A DNA stretch of 64,000 nt, taken from the NCBI RefSeq assembly GCF_023509015.1, contig NZ_CP094975.1, forward strand, positions 6,441,501 through 6,505,500, in the 5' to 3' direction. Both the position numbers and the translations under genes were made by a program. Below the pieces are notes generated by a model, which searched no databases, was not told where the DNA came from, and saw only the letters and a list, made by a program, of their open reading frames with translations. Positions 50,442-59,261 of this stretch are shown here, one piece after another. Each line of letters begins with the position of its first letter. Position 1 is the first letter of the stretch. Source of the stretch: Pseudomonas abieticivorans. Lineage in GTDB: Bacteria > Pseudomonadota > Gammaproteobacteria > Pseudomonadales > Pseudomonadaceae.

Positions 50442-51566
50442 TCACAGGGTACGGCCAATGATCTCCTTCATGATTTCCGAGGTACCGCCATAAATACGCG
50501 CCACCCGGGCGTCGACCCAGGCGCGGCCGATCTTGTATTCGCTCATGAAGCCGTACCCGCCGTGCAACTGCAAGAACTCGTCGAGCAGCTTGCCCTGCAT
50601 TTCCGAGCCTAGCAGCTTGGCCATCGCGGCGATCTCAGGGGTCAGTTCGCCGCGCATCACCTTGGCCAGGCAGTCGTCCACGAACACCCGCAGCATGGTG
50701 GCCTGGGCCTTGGCCTCAGCCAGTTTGAAACGGGTGTTCTGAAAGTCCAGCACCGGTTTGCCGAACACCTTGCGCTCACGGGTATAACCGATGGTTTCCT
50801 CAAGCAAGGTATCGATCGATTGCGCGGCACGAATCGCGATGATCAAGCGCTCCCAGGCCAGTTGATGGGTCAGGTACTTGAAGCCCATGCCCTCCTCGCC
50901 CAAGCGATTGCCCACCGGCACACGCACCTCGTCAAAGAACAGTTCGGCGGTGTCCTGGCCCTTCAGGCCGATCTTTTCCAGCAGCCGTCCTTTGGCAAAA
51001 CCTGCACGCGTCTCCTCGACGCAGATCAGGGTCAGTTCCTTGGCCGCCGGGTCCAGCTTGGTGGCGGTCACCACCAGGCCGGCGTTGCCGCCGTTGGTGA
51101 TGAAAGTTTTCTGGCCATTGACGATGTAGTCGTCACCGTCTTGGCGCGCCGAGGTGCGCATGGCCCGCAGGTCACTGCCGATGCCCGGTTCGCTCATGGC
51201 GATCACGCCAATCAGCTCACCGCTGACCATGCGCGGCAGCCACTGCTGCTTTTGCGCCTCACTGCCGTAGGCGACGATGTAGGGCGTGACGATTTCCGAG
51301 TGCGTGGTGAACCCCACGGCAGTGGCGTTGGCACGCGCCAGTTCCTCAATCATCACCGCGCTGTGGCCGAAATCACCGCCCGGGCCGCCGTACTCTTCCG
51401 GCACCGTGGAGCATAACAAGCCGTTTTCACCGGCCTTGAGCCAGACCTCCTTGGGCACGATGCCGTTTTTTTCCCACTCGTGCAGGTACGGCACGATTTC
51501 GCGCTCCACGAAGCGGCGGGCCTGATCACGGAACATGTTGTGGTCTTCTCGAAATACGCCACGCAT
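50442..51566 (-). CDS. Acyl-CoA dehydrogenase
   Basis: A 374-aa flavoprotein oxidising acyl-CoA to 2-enoyl-CoA. Typical segments: AMSEPGIGSDLRAMRT, YIVNGQKTFITNG, LHGGYGFMSEYKIGRAWVDAR and IYGGTSEIMKEIIGR near the end. Gly stands at the MCAD catalytic-Glu position (IYxGT), so the base is likely the Glu of LAWERLI, as in LCAD/isovaleryl-CoA enzymes. Last gene of the leftward CoA cluster, 42 bp after the crotonase. Confidence 0.9.
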   Translation of the reverse strand: MRGVFREDHNMFRDQARRFVEREIVPYLHEWEKNGIVPKEVWLKAGENGLLCSTVPEEYGGPGGDFGHSAVMIEELARANATAVGFTTHSEIVTPYIVAYGSEAQKQQWLPRMVSGELIGVIAMSEPGIGSDLRAMRTSARQDGDDYIVNGQKTFITNGGNAGLVVTATKLDPAAKELTLICVEETRAGFAKGRLLEKIGLKGQDTAELFFDEVRVPVGNRLGEEGMGFKYLTHQLAWERLIIAIRAAQSIDTLLEETIGYTRERKVFGKPVLDFQNTRFKLAEAKAQATMLRVFVDDCLAKVMRGELTPEIAAMAKLLGSEMQGKLLDEFLQLHGGYGFMSEYKIGRAWVDARVARIYGGTSEIMKEIIGRTL

Positions 51567-51608
51567 CTTGCTTACTCCCGATCGATTCTTGTTGTTGGCA
51601 TGGACGGC

Positions 51609-52409
51609 TCAGCGGTCCTGGTAGTTGGCGTCGCGCTTGTTCACGAACGCGGCCACCGCTTCCTCATGGTCCTGGGTGTGATGCGCCAGCGCCTGGTAGG
51701 CGGCGGACAATTCGAGCAAAGAATCCAGGCGCATGTGCTGGCCTTCGCGCAGCAACCGCTTGCACAGTCGCAGCGCATGGCCCGGGTTGCTGGCGATCCG
51801 CCGGGCCAGGGCCTGCGCCTCCGCTTGCAGCGTTTCGTGGGTGCACACTTGCTCCACCAGCCCCCATTCCAGCGCCTTGGCCGCATCGATGGCGTCCCCG
51901 GTAAAGGCCATCAGGCTGGCCTTGGGTATGCCGATGATGCGCGGCAACAGCCAGGCGCCGCCGTCACCGGGCACGATCCCCAGGCGCACGAAGCTCTCGG
52001 CAAAGATCGCCTTGGGCGCCGCCAACCGGATGTCGCACATGCAGGCCAGGTCGAGCCCGGCGCCCACGGCCGGGCCGTTGACGGCGGCGATCACCGGTAT
52101 TTCCAGCTCGTAGATCGCCAACGGGATACGCTGGATGCCATCGCGGTAGGTGTTGCGTAGCTCATAGGGGGAGCCTGCGAAGATACCGCCACGCTCATGC
52201 ATGTCCTTGACGTTGCCACCGGCACAGAACGCGCTGCCGTTGCCGGTGAGCACCATGACCCGCGCCGTCTTGTCCACGCGCAATTGCGCGCACAGGTCGA
52301 CGAACTCCTGGATCTGCTCGGGCGTGGTCAGGGCGTTGCGGGTTTCAGGGTGGTTCATGCGCACGGTGACAATGCCGCCCTCGCGCTCGATCTGCAGAAA
52401 CGGGCTCAT
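51609..52409 (-). CDS. Crotonase-family enoyl-CoA hydratase/isomerase (PaaG-like active site)
   Basis: A 266-aa crotonase. Oxyanion-hole segments AFCAGGNVKDM and GPAVGAGLDLACMCD are present. Neither hydratase Glu is conserved: the first is Asp120 (LDLACMCD), the second aligns with Phe140 (ESFVRLG), while Asp149 in VPGDGGAWLLPR matches the acid of PaaG-type isomerases. It may shift a double bond or act on a ring CoA thioester. ATG 52409 overlaps the preceding stop (ATGA); an open frame extends upstream to 53306 but lies within the dehydrogenase gene. Confidence 0.88.
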   Translation of the reverse strand: MSPFLQIEREGGIVTVRMNHPETRNALTTPEQIQEFVDLCAQLRVDKTARVMVLTGNGSAFCAGGNVKDMHERGGIFAGSPYELRNTYRDGIQRIPLAIYELEIPVIAAVNGPAVGAGLDLACMCDIRLAAPKAIFAESFVRLGIVPGDGGAWLLPRIIGIPKASLMAFTGDAIDAAKALEWGLVEQVCTHETLQAEAQALARRIASNPGHALRLCKRLLREGQHMRLDSLLELSAAYQALAHHTQDHEEAVAAFVNKRDANYQDR

Positions 52410-53479
52410 CGCACAGTACTCACACGTGGGGTTAACGATTGCTGACCGTGCTGGGTGAGCAACGGCCAGTAGCCCTCGCTGCCTGCCCGGCAAACCCGCA
52501 CGCCCAGGAGCTGGCTCCACAGGCTGGCGGAGCCGAACTCGCTGCGCCATGCCCATAACCTGCGGGTAAGCAGGTGCAGCGGGTATTCCTCGGTAAAACC
52601 GATGGCCCCGTGCACGGAGTGGGCAATGCCGGCGCCAACGCTGGCCGCCTCCCCCGTGCTGATCTTGGCCGCGGCAATGGTCAGCTCGGCCAGGCCATCG
52701 CCAGATTCGGCAAACCCTGCCTCGGCGGCGATGGCAGCGGCGGCCGCCTGTTCGGCAAATACCGCCAGTTGTTGTTGAATGGCCTGGAACGACCCGATGG
52801 CCTTGCCGAACTGCTGGCGTTCGCGGGCGTAGTTGGCGGTCATGTCCAGCAAGGCGTGCAGCGCGCCGGCGATCTGCGCCGAGCGCAGCATCGCGCCCCC
52901 CAGTTCCAGCACGTTGGCGCCCACCCCTTCCGGCAGCGGTGCCTGGGCCAACACCCGGGCGCCATTGAAGTGCAGGTCGTCGCGCGGCTCGCCCGCCACA
53001 TTCAGGTGGGTGGCCAGCGTACTGGCGGCGCTGCGTTGCAGCAGCACGACCCGAGGGGCGCCAGAGGCCGTGTTGGCCACTGCCACCAGCGCATCGACAT
53101 TGCGCCCCCAGGGCACGGCGCGGGCAGTGCCATGCGCCTGCTCGCCTGCAACGTGCACATCCGTGCCGGCGGTGAAACTCAAGGCCCCGGCGTACCCTTC
53201 CAAGCCGGCCTTGCTCAACAGCCAGTTGCCCAACAACGCCTCGGCCAAGGGCGCCGGCACGCAATGGCGCCCCGCCGCACGCACCAACACGTACATGTCG
53301 GCCCAACTGGCCTGGGCGCCGCCCAGCGCTTCACTGACACCGGCCAGGGTAAAGCCGGACTCGTCCAGCGCGCCCCACAGCGCCGTAGGCCACACCCCGC
53401 CTTCGCAGGCCATGGCACAGGCTGGCGTCGCCAGGTCGGCGAATAGGCGTTCAATCGTCGATTCAAATAGTTCGCGCAT
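52406..53479 (-). CDS. Acyl-CoA dehydrogenase, beta-type partner
   Basis: A 357-aa divergent acyl-CoA dehydrogenase. The N-terminal half is weakly conserved; the end has the ARERQQFGKAIGSFQAIQ helix and SVHGAIGFTEEYPLHLLTRR, the pattern of one half of heteromeric FadE pairs. Ribosomal coupling is tight: its ATG overlaps the stop of the 382-aa dehydrogenase by one base, and its stop overlaps the crotonase ATG. Probably a structural or half-site subunit with the upstream protein. Confidence 0.87.
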   Translation of the reverse strand: MRELFESTIERLFADLATPACAMACEGGVWPTALWGALDESGFTLAGVSEALGGAQASWADMYVLVRAAGRHCVPAPLAEALLGNWLLSKAGLEGYAGALSFTAGTDVHVAGEQAHGTARAVPWGRNVDALVAVANTASGAPRVVLLQRSAASTLATHLNVAGEPRDDLHFNGARVLAQAPLPEGVGANVLELGGAMLRSAQIAGALHALLDMTANYARERQQFGKAIGSFQAIQQQLAVFAEQAAAAAIAAEAGFAESGDGLAELTIAAAKISTGEAASVGAGIAHSVHGAIGFTEEYPLHLLTRRLWAWRSEFGSASLWSQLLGVRVCRAGSEGYWPLLTQHGQQSLTPRVSTVR

Positions 53480-54627
53480 TATCGCAACCCCAGGCCACGG
53501 GCAATGATGCCCCGCAGAATTTCGCGAGTGCCGCCGCGCAGCGAGAACGACGGCGCCATTTGTGTCAGGTAGGCCAGTACCTGCGAATACGCGTTGCCGC
53601 CCTGCTGGCGTGGCTCGGCCTCCAGCAGCAGGTGCGCCACTTCAGGTATTTCCTGCTCGAAGGCATTGCCCAGGTCTTTCACACAGGACGCTGCCCACGC
53701 CGGGTTTTCGCCTGCGGCCAGTTGCGCGGTGACCGACAACGACATATTGCGCAGCGTCAGCAACTTGGCCGAAAGCCGGCCGATTTCCCGCGCCTGCAAA
53801 GCATCAGGCTTCGCGCCCACGGCATCGACCAGGCCCTTGAGCAGCGCGATGCAACTGAGAAAGCGCTCCGGGCCGCTGCGCTCGAACGCAAGCTCGGCGG
53901 TTACCTGGTCCCAGCCCTTGCCTTCGGTCCCAATCAAGGCGTCGGCCGGCAGGCGCACCTGGTCGAAAAACACCTCGTTGAAGTGTTCGCCCCCCGCCAG
54001 GTCGCGGATGGGCCGAATGGTGATGCCCGGCAGGCTCAGGTCGACGATGAACTGCGACATGCCCTCATGGCGCGCCGCCTGCTGTTCGCCCGTGCGCACC
54101 AGGGCGATCATGTAGTGCGAATGGTGTGCGTTGGTGGTCCAGACCTTTTGCCCGCTGAGCACCCAGCTGTCGCCGTCGCGCACCGCACGGCTCTTGATCG
54201 ACGCCAGGTCGGAGCCCGAATTGGGCTCGCTCATGCCAATGCAAAAGTAGCTTTCACCCCGGCAGATCGGTGGCAGGTAGTGCTGCTTCTGCGCCTCGGT
54301 GCCAAAGCGATTGATCAGTGGCCCGCTTTGCCGATCGGCAATCCAGTGGGCCGACACTGGCGCACCCGCCGCCAGCAGTTCCTCGATAATCACATAGCGC
54401 GCGAACGGCCCGGCGGCAGCGCCGCCGTAGGCCTTGGGCAACGCCATGCCAACCCAGCCCTGGGCACCCAGTTGCCGACTGAAGTGAGCATCGAAGCCCA
54501 TCCATGACTCGGCCCGCCGGGTGATCGGGTAATCGGCCAACGTGGCCTCGATAAACCCTCGAACGTGCGCGCGAAGCGCTTCGGCGTCGGCCGCAATAGT
54601 GCTGTAGGAAAATTGGCTGATGGCCAT
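53479..54627 (-). CDS. Acyl-CoA dehydrogenase, alpha-type partner
   Basis: A 382-aa dehydrogenase with well conserved MSEPNSGSDLASIKSRA, WVLSGQKVWTTNAH and an AFERSGPERFL helix; the end RGGTREILRGIIARGLGLR is characteristic of one subunit of alpha2beta2 FadE complexes. ATG 54627 (MAISQF) has GAGAGAG upstream. With the next gene it likely forms a heterotetramer acting on bulky, ring-bearing acyl-CoA, as in steroid side-chain or ring catabolism. Confidence 0.88.
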   Translation of the reverse strand: MAISQFSYSTIAADAEALRAHVRGFIEATLADYPITRRAESWMGFDAHFSRQLGAQGWVGMALPKAYGGAAAGPFARYVIIEELLAAGAPVSAHWIADRQSGPLINRFGTEAQKQHYLPPICRGESYFCIGMSEPNSGSDLASIKSRAVRDGDSWVLSGQKVWTTNAHHSHYMIALVRTGEQQAARHEGMSQFIVDLSLPGITIRPIRDLAGGEHFNEVFFDQVRLPADALIGTEGKGWDQVTAELAFERSGPERFLSCIALLKGLVDAVGAKPDALQAREIGRLSAKLLTLRNMSLSVTAQLAAGENPAWAASCVKDLGNAFEQEIPEVAHLLLEAEPRQQGGNAYSQVLAYLTQMAPSFSLRGGTREILRGIIARGLGLR

Positions 54628-54735
54628 ATGCGCTCTCTCACGCTGAACACAGGCGCCGCTTGGAACCAAGCAACCCCGAAACCGCAACCGCCCCACCGTT
54701 GCCGTTGGCCGGCACCGGTAGGCGCAGGTGGCAAC

Positions 54736-56043
54736 CTACAACGCGGTTTGCGCGTCCGCCTGGGCGAACATCGCGTTGATATCGCCAGAGGTCACCGGTT
54801 TGTTGTCGTCGCGACCATGATCGGCCCCCCCCAGCCCCAGGGCCGGCTCGATGCTGACGTGGGTGGCCTTGGCCCTGAGGGCTGCGACCGTGCAGGTTTC
54901 ACGTGGGTGGATCGAGAACGGGTCGTAGGAGAACTCGCGCATGGCGTTCAGGTGGGTGACCTTGTCGATCATCGCCTTGTCCAGGTGTTGCAGCCCTTCC
55001 CATGCGGTTTCCGGCGAGTTCGGCCAGGTGCAGTCGGAGTGCGGATAGTCGCTTTCCCAGGTGACCATGTCGGTGTTCAGGAAGTTGAGATTCTGCAGGC
55101 CAAATTTGTCTTCGATAAAGCAGGTGACGAAATGCTTGTTGAAGATGTCGCTGGGCATCTTCCCGCCGAAGTTGGAGTTGGTCCAGGCGTTGTGATGGCG
55201 GTGGGTGAAGTCCGCGCGCTCTAGCAGGTACGGGATCCAGCCGATGCCACCTTCAGAAAGCGCCATGCGCAGGTCGGGGAATTTTTTCCACATCGGCGCC
55301 CAGATCCAGTCGGCAGCCGAGTTGGCGATGGAGATCGGCATGGAGGTGATCCAGGCATCGATCGGCGACATGTCGGAGGCGTGGTTGGCCTTGACGCCGG
55401 TGCCGATATGGCAGCAGATCACCACCTTGTTGTCGCTGCAGACTTTCCACAGTGGGTCCCAGTAATCGCTGTGGATCGAGGGGTAGCCGTGAATGGCCGG
55501 GTTGTCCGACAGCGATAGCGCGTGCACGCCCTGGCGGGCCAGGCGCTCGACTTCGGCGACGGCGGCTTTCATGTCCCACCACGGCACGATCATCAGCGGG
55601 ATGAAGCGACCCGGCGCGGCGTTGCACCAATCGTGCAAGTGCCAGTCGTTGTAGGCCTGGATGGCCGCCAGCGACACGTCACGGTCGGCATGTACCTGGA
55701 AGCGCTGCCCGGCAAAGCCTGGGAAGGTCGGGAAGCACAATGAGCCGAGCACGCCATTGGCGTTCATGTCGTCGACACGGTCCTTGATGTTCCAGGTGCC
55801 ACGACGCATCTGCTCGTAGCCCAGCGGCTCCATGCCGTATTCCTCTTTCGGCCGGCCGACCACCGAGTTCAAGCCCATGTAGCCGGTGGCCTGCTCCTCG
55901 AACACCCACACGTCGCGCTCGCCCTTCTTGACCACGTGCGGCTCGCGGCCCTTGAAGCGGGCCGGCATGTGGCGAGCAAAAGCGTTTGGCGGCTCGATCG
56001 CGTGGTCATCGACGCTGACAAGAATCAGATCTTCAACTTTCAT
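54736..56043 (-). CDS. Amidohydrolase-2 family (ACMSD-like) metal hydrolase
   Basis: A 435-aa TIM-barrel amidohydrolase of the COG2159 group. VDDHAIEPP at 11-19 is the modified first metal motif (DxH), CCHIGTGV provides the middle His and ESDYPHSDCTWP the late Asp. Members decarboxylate or hydrolyse aromatic or diketo acids. GAAGGGGAA precedes the ATG. Occurs in P450/CoA clusters of this sort; substrate unknown. Confidence 0.87.
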   Translation of the reverse strand: MKVEDLILVSVDDHAIEPPNAFARHMPARFKGREPHVVKKGERDVWVFEEQATGYMGLNSVVGRPKEEYGMEPLGYEQMRRGTWNIKDRVDDMNANGVLGSLCFPTFPGFAGQRFQVHADRDVSLAAIQAYNDWHLHDWCNAAPGRFIPLMIVPWWDMKAAVAEVERLARQGVHALSLSDNPAIHGYPSIHSDYWDPLWKVCSDNKVVICCHIGTGVKANHASDMSPIDAWITSMPISIANSAADWIWAPMWKKFPDLRMALSEGGIGWIPYLLERADFTHRHHNAWTNSNFGGKMPSDIFNKHFVTCFIEDKFGLQNLNFLNTDMVTWESDYPHSDCTWPNSPETAWEGLQHLDKAMIDKVTHLNAMREFSYDPFSIHPRETCTVAALRAKATHVSIEPALGLGGADHGRDDNKPVTSGDINAMFAQADAQTAL

Positions 56044-56104
56044 TGTTTTCCCCTTCGCATTCGGGCTTGTTGTTGTGCCTGAATCATAGAGCAGGCTACG
56101 CCTT

Positions 56105-56140
56105 AATTAAACACTTTTTTTAAATGTGTTCAGTTTAATT
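56105..56140. promoter_or_regulatory. AT-rich inverted repeat upstream of amidohydrolase
   Basis: AATTAAAC (56105-56112) is complemented by GTTTAATT (56133-56140), with ACAC/GTGT inside, in the 122-bp gap between P450 stop and amidohydrolase ATG. TGTTCA (56127-56132) followed by TTAATT is also seen, similarly, at 62239 and 63251. Candidate operator for the cluster TetR. Confidence 0.45.
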
Positions 56141-56165
56141 GCGATTTCAATCGCCTGGCCAACGC

Positions 56166-57443
56166 TTAATCCCACAGTACGTGCAGGTAATGCGGCCCAC
56201 GCAACTGGGCGCCCTCGATGCGCGGCGCTGGCTTGGCAGGGTCCAGCCGGATGTTGGGCAACAGGTCGAGAATGGCATTGAGCGCGCAATTGATTTCGGT
56301 CTTGGCCACGAACTGGCCGATGCACATGTGCGGGCCAAAGCCGAAGCCGAACGAGGGCTTGGGCTTGCGGTCGATGTCGAACGTGTCGGCGCGCTCGAAG
56401 GCGTCTTCGTCGCGGTTGGCCGAGGTCACGATGCACTGCACCATCGCCCCCTTGGGAATCGCCACGCCGCGGATCTCCAGGTCCTTGGCGGCCTGGCGCA
56501 CCTTGAAGGTGGCCACCGGCTCGAAACGCACCGCCTCGTCAATGGCCTTGTTGACCAGGCTGCGGTCTGCGCGCACGCGCTCAAGCATCTCGGGGTGCTG
56601 CAACAGCAGCGACATCAAAGTGCCGAAGGTGCGTGTGGTGGTCTCGCTGGCAGCTGGCAGCAGCGAGCGCACGAAAGTGGCGATTTCGTGATCGTCCAGG
56701 GAGCGCCCCTGGTACTCGGCGTTGATCAGCCGGCTGATCAGGTCGTCGCCGCTGGCCCCTTGCGCCCGACGCTCGGCCACCACCACCTTGACCACGTCGT
56801 ACAGGGCTTTGGCCGCTTCCATCGCGGCGCCGCGGGCGGCAGCAGCTTTTTCGGGATCTACCTGGGGCCCGGCCAGGATCGCCAGGGCCCAGGCCGCGTA
56901 CTGCTCGATCTGTTCGGGGCGGTCTTCCGGAAAACCGATCAGGGCGTAAATGACCCGGATCGGGAAATACAGGGCGAAATCCATCAGGTCGGCGCCTTTG
57001 GCCGCCACCATGGGCTTGATGTATTCCTCGCGGATCACCCGGTCGATCTTGGTTTCTTTCCAGCGGTTGACGGTTTCGGGCATGAACACCGGTTGCAGCA
57101 GGCTGCGGATGTGCTTGTGCGCATCGCCGTCCATCGCGGTCAGGATCAAGCCGTCGAAGAAAGCGCCCAGGCCTTCGGCAATAAAGCCGCTGGTGAACGT
57201 GCCGGCATCGCGCATCACCGCCATCACGTCGTCGTATTTGAACAGGGTAAAGGTCGGCCGGCTGGCGTCCAGCCCGGCAATGCTCGGTACGCCCAGGCGG
57301 GCCATGAAGTTGTCCTGCAGCACCGGTGAGTTGGCGCGCATGTCGCGGTAGGTAGCGTGCAGGTCGATGTCACTGTTGCCACGGTAATTGCTGGCGACAT
57401 CGGTAAAGGCCTTGGTCAGGTCATTGTGTGCCGGTGTGGACAT
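56166..57443 (-). CDS. Cytochrome P450
   Basis: A 425-aa soluble bacterial P450. Heme ligand Cys374 in FGFGPHMCIGQ; I-helix ETTTRT (the usual acid-Thr pair appears as SETTTRT); ExxR in DEAVRFEP. ATG 57443 is preceded by GGAGAAGACC, preferred over starts 8 or 5 codons earlier. Needs an external ferredoxin/reductase; none lies in the window. It probably hydroxylates an alicyclic or terpenoid-like acid at an early step of the pathway encoded around it. Confidence 0.92.
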   Translation of the reverse strand: MSTPAHNDLTKAFTDVASNYRGNSDIDLHATYRDMRANSPVLQDNFMARLGVPSIAGLDASRPTFTLFKYDDVMAVMRDAGTFTSGFIAEGLGAFFDGLILTAMDGDAHKHIRSLLQPVFMPETVNRWKETKIDRVIREEYIKPMVAAKGADLMDFALYFPIRVIYALIGFPEDRPEQIEQYAAWALAILAGPQVDPEKAAAARGAAMEAAKALYDVVKVVVAERRAQGASGDDLISRLINAEYQGRSLDDHEIATFVRSLLPAASETTTRTFGTLMSLLLQHPEMLERVRADRSLVNKAIDEAVRFEPVATFKVRQAAKDLEIRGVAIPKGAMVQCIVTSANRDEDAFERADTFDIDRKPKPSFGFGFGPHMCIGQFVAKTEINCALNAILDLLPNIRLDPAKPAPRIEGAQLRGPHYLHVLWD

Positions 57444-57509
57444 GGTCTTCTCCGTCATTTTTGTCATTATTTTTGAAGTTGCCCCGGTGGGAGGCCTGGC
57501 GTCACGGCT

Positions 57510-57536
57510 AACAATAAGCCTTGCCGGCCTATTGTT
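57510..57536. other. Stem-loop upstream of P450
   Basis: AACAATAAGCC (57510-57520) and GGCCTATTGTT (57526-57536) form an 11-bp stem with one mismatch and a TTGCC loop, 44 bp beyond the CMD stop and 66 bp before the P450 ATG. No T run follows. It may be an operator or an mRNA processing hairpin. Confidence 0.55.
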
Positions 57537-57580
57537 GTACGCTTTTCAATATTTTGATCAGTAACAGCCGAAAAACCCGG

Positions 57581-58084
57581 TCAATACGCCTGCTGCACCG
57601 CGGTCATGCGCCCGCCGGCCAGCATCAGCGCGCAGTACATCGAGAGCTCCACCACCTGCGCCGGCGAGTAAAACGTCGCCAGCAGGGCGAAATGTTGTTC
57701 GTCAATGGCCAGGTAATCGCCGGCAAACAGCTCGGCATACGCCAGCGCCGCCTGCTCGGGCGCGGTGAAGTGCGCGCTGCCGGAGGCCATGCAGGCAATG
57801 TCCTGTTCGGTGACCGTGTCCGATTTGCGCGCCAGCCGGCAGGCCTGGCACGTGGTGATGCTGGCGATCTTGAGCCGCACCAGTTCGCGCAGGCGCTCGT
57901 CCAGCAGGCTGCCCGCGTGCAGGGTTTCCATCAGTGCCAGCCAGGCCAGCGCCGCCTCTGGCCGGTGAGCCCAAACTTGCACCGGCGTGGTGGCGCTGAG
58001 CATGCGGCTGTGCAGGCCGCGCTCGACCGCATCCTGCAACGCGGCCGGCATGGCCTGTACGGCAATCAGTGGCAGGCGCGCCAC
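57581..58084 (-). CDS. Carboxymuconolactone decarboxylase-family protein (AhpD-like)
   Basis: A 167-aa AhpD-fold protein with the redox CxxC pair (Cys79, Cys82 in TTCQACRLARKSD) and the proton-relay-like segment after it. Start taken as GTG 58084, one base after the thiolase stop, with GAGCGG ~10 bp upstream; the frame is open further up inside the thiolase, so the exact start is uncertain. Often found in CoA catabolic clusters; perhaps peroxidase-like protection. Confidence 0.75.
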   Translation of the reverse strand: MARLPLIAVQAMPAALQDAVERGLHSRMLSATTPVQVWAHRPEAALAWLALMETLHAGSLLDERLRELVRLKIASITTCQACRLARKSDTVTEQDIACMASGSAHFTAPEQAALAYAELFAGDYLAIDEQHFALLATFYSPAQVVELSMYCALMLAGGRMTAVQQAY

Positions 58085-58085
58085 C

Positions 58086-59261
58086 TCAATCCAACCGCTC
58101 GATGATGGTCGCCGTGCCCATGCCACCGGCGCAGCAAATGGCTTGCAGGCCATAACGCGCGCCGCGCCGCTCAAGCTCATTGAGCAAGGTGGTCATCAGC
58201 CGCGCACCACTGGCGCCCAGCGGGTGCCCCAGGGCAATCGCGCCGCCATTGACGTTGAGCTTGTGGTGGGGCACGCCGGTCTCCTGCATCCAGGCCAAGG
58301 GTACCGAGGCGAACGCTTCGTTCACTTCAAACAGGTCGATGTCGGCCAGGCTCAACCCGGCCATGGCCAGCACCTTGTGGGTGGCGGCGATGGGCCCGGT
58401 CAGCATCAGCGTGGGGTCGGAGCCAACCGTGGTGAACGCGACGATCCGCGCCCGCGCCCGCAGCCCCAGCTTGCGCGCGGTATCACCGGCCATCACCAGC
58501 AACGCCGCGGCACCATCGGATATCTGCGACGAATTGCCGGCGGTGATACGCCCATGTTCCGGGCGAAAGCTGGTCTTGAGGGTCGAGAGCTTCTCCAACG
58601 AAGTGTCACGGCGAATGGTTTCGTCGCGGCTCAGCACCAGGGCCGGCTCTACCCGGTCGCGCTCGCGCAGTTCGGCGACCGACACCGGCACGATTTCATT
58701 ATCGAAATAGCCGGCATCGCAGGCGGCGGCCGCACGCTGCTGGCTGGTCAGCGCAAATTGGTCCAGCGCCTCGCGGCTGATGCCATACTTGCTGGCGATG
58801 CGTTCGGCCGCCTCGCCCTGGCTGGTCAACTCATGGCGTTGCGCAGCCATCCAGCCGAACGCCTCGCCATGGATCTCGCGGTTGCTGCCCATGGGCACGC
58901 GGCTCATGTTCTCCGCGCCCCCCGCCACCACCACATGGGCAGCGCCGGCGGCAATCATGCCCGCCGCCAGGTGCACAGCCACTTCACCCGAGCCGCATTT
59001 GCGGTCGATGGTCAGGCCCGGGATGGTCACCGGCCACCCGGCGCCCAGCAGCGCGGTGCGGGCGATATTGGCCGACTGCTCGCCAATCTGGGTGACACAG
59101 CCGAAAATCACGTCGTCGACGTGGCTGGGCGCAAGCTCCATGCGCTGCAACAGGCGGTCGATCACCCACGCGCCCAGGTGATCGGCGCGCACGCCTGCCA
59201 GGCTGCCACGGAACCTACCGATGGGGGTGCGCACGGCATCCAGGATCACGATGTCCTTCAT
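58086..59261 (-). CDS. Thiolase (acetyl-CoA acyltransferase)
   Basis: A 391-aa thiolase II-type enzyme cleaving 3-oxoacyl-CoA. Nucleophile Cys89 (DRKCGSG), NEAFASVP loop, His346 (ALGHPLGASGAR) and the late Cys pair 376/377 (CCAGGMG). ATG overlaps the stop of the upstream dehydrogenase by 4 bp. Completes the beta-oxidation set of the cluster. Confidence 0.92.
   Translation of the reverse strand: MKDIVILDAVRTPIGRFRGSLAGVRADHLGAWVIDRLLQRMELAPSHVDDVIFGCVTQIGEQSANIARTALLGAGWPVTIPGLTIDRKCGSGEVAVHLAAGMIAAGAAHVVVAGGAENMSRVPMGSNREIHGEAFGWMAAQRHELTSQGEAAERIASKYGISREALDQFALTSQQRAAAACDAGYFDNEIVPVSVAELRERDRVEPALVLSRDETIRRDTSLEKLSTLKTSFRPEHGRITAGNSSQISDGAAALLVMAGDTARKLGLRARARIVAFTTVGSDPTLMLTGPIAATHKVLAMAGLSLADIDLFEVNEAFASVPLAWMQETGVPHHKLNVNGGAIALGHPLGASGARLMTTLLNELERRGARYGLQAICCAGGMGTATIIERLD

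Noticed and set aside
52410..53306. Upstream extension of the crotonase frame to 565 residues
   Set aside because: It lies fully inside the beta-type acyl-CoA dehydrogenase gene; the crotonase has a coupled ATG at 52409.
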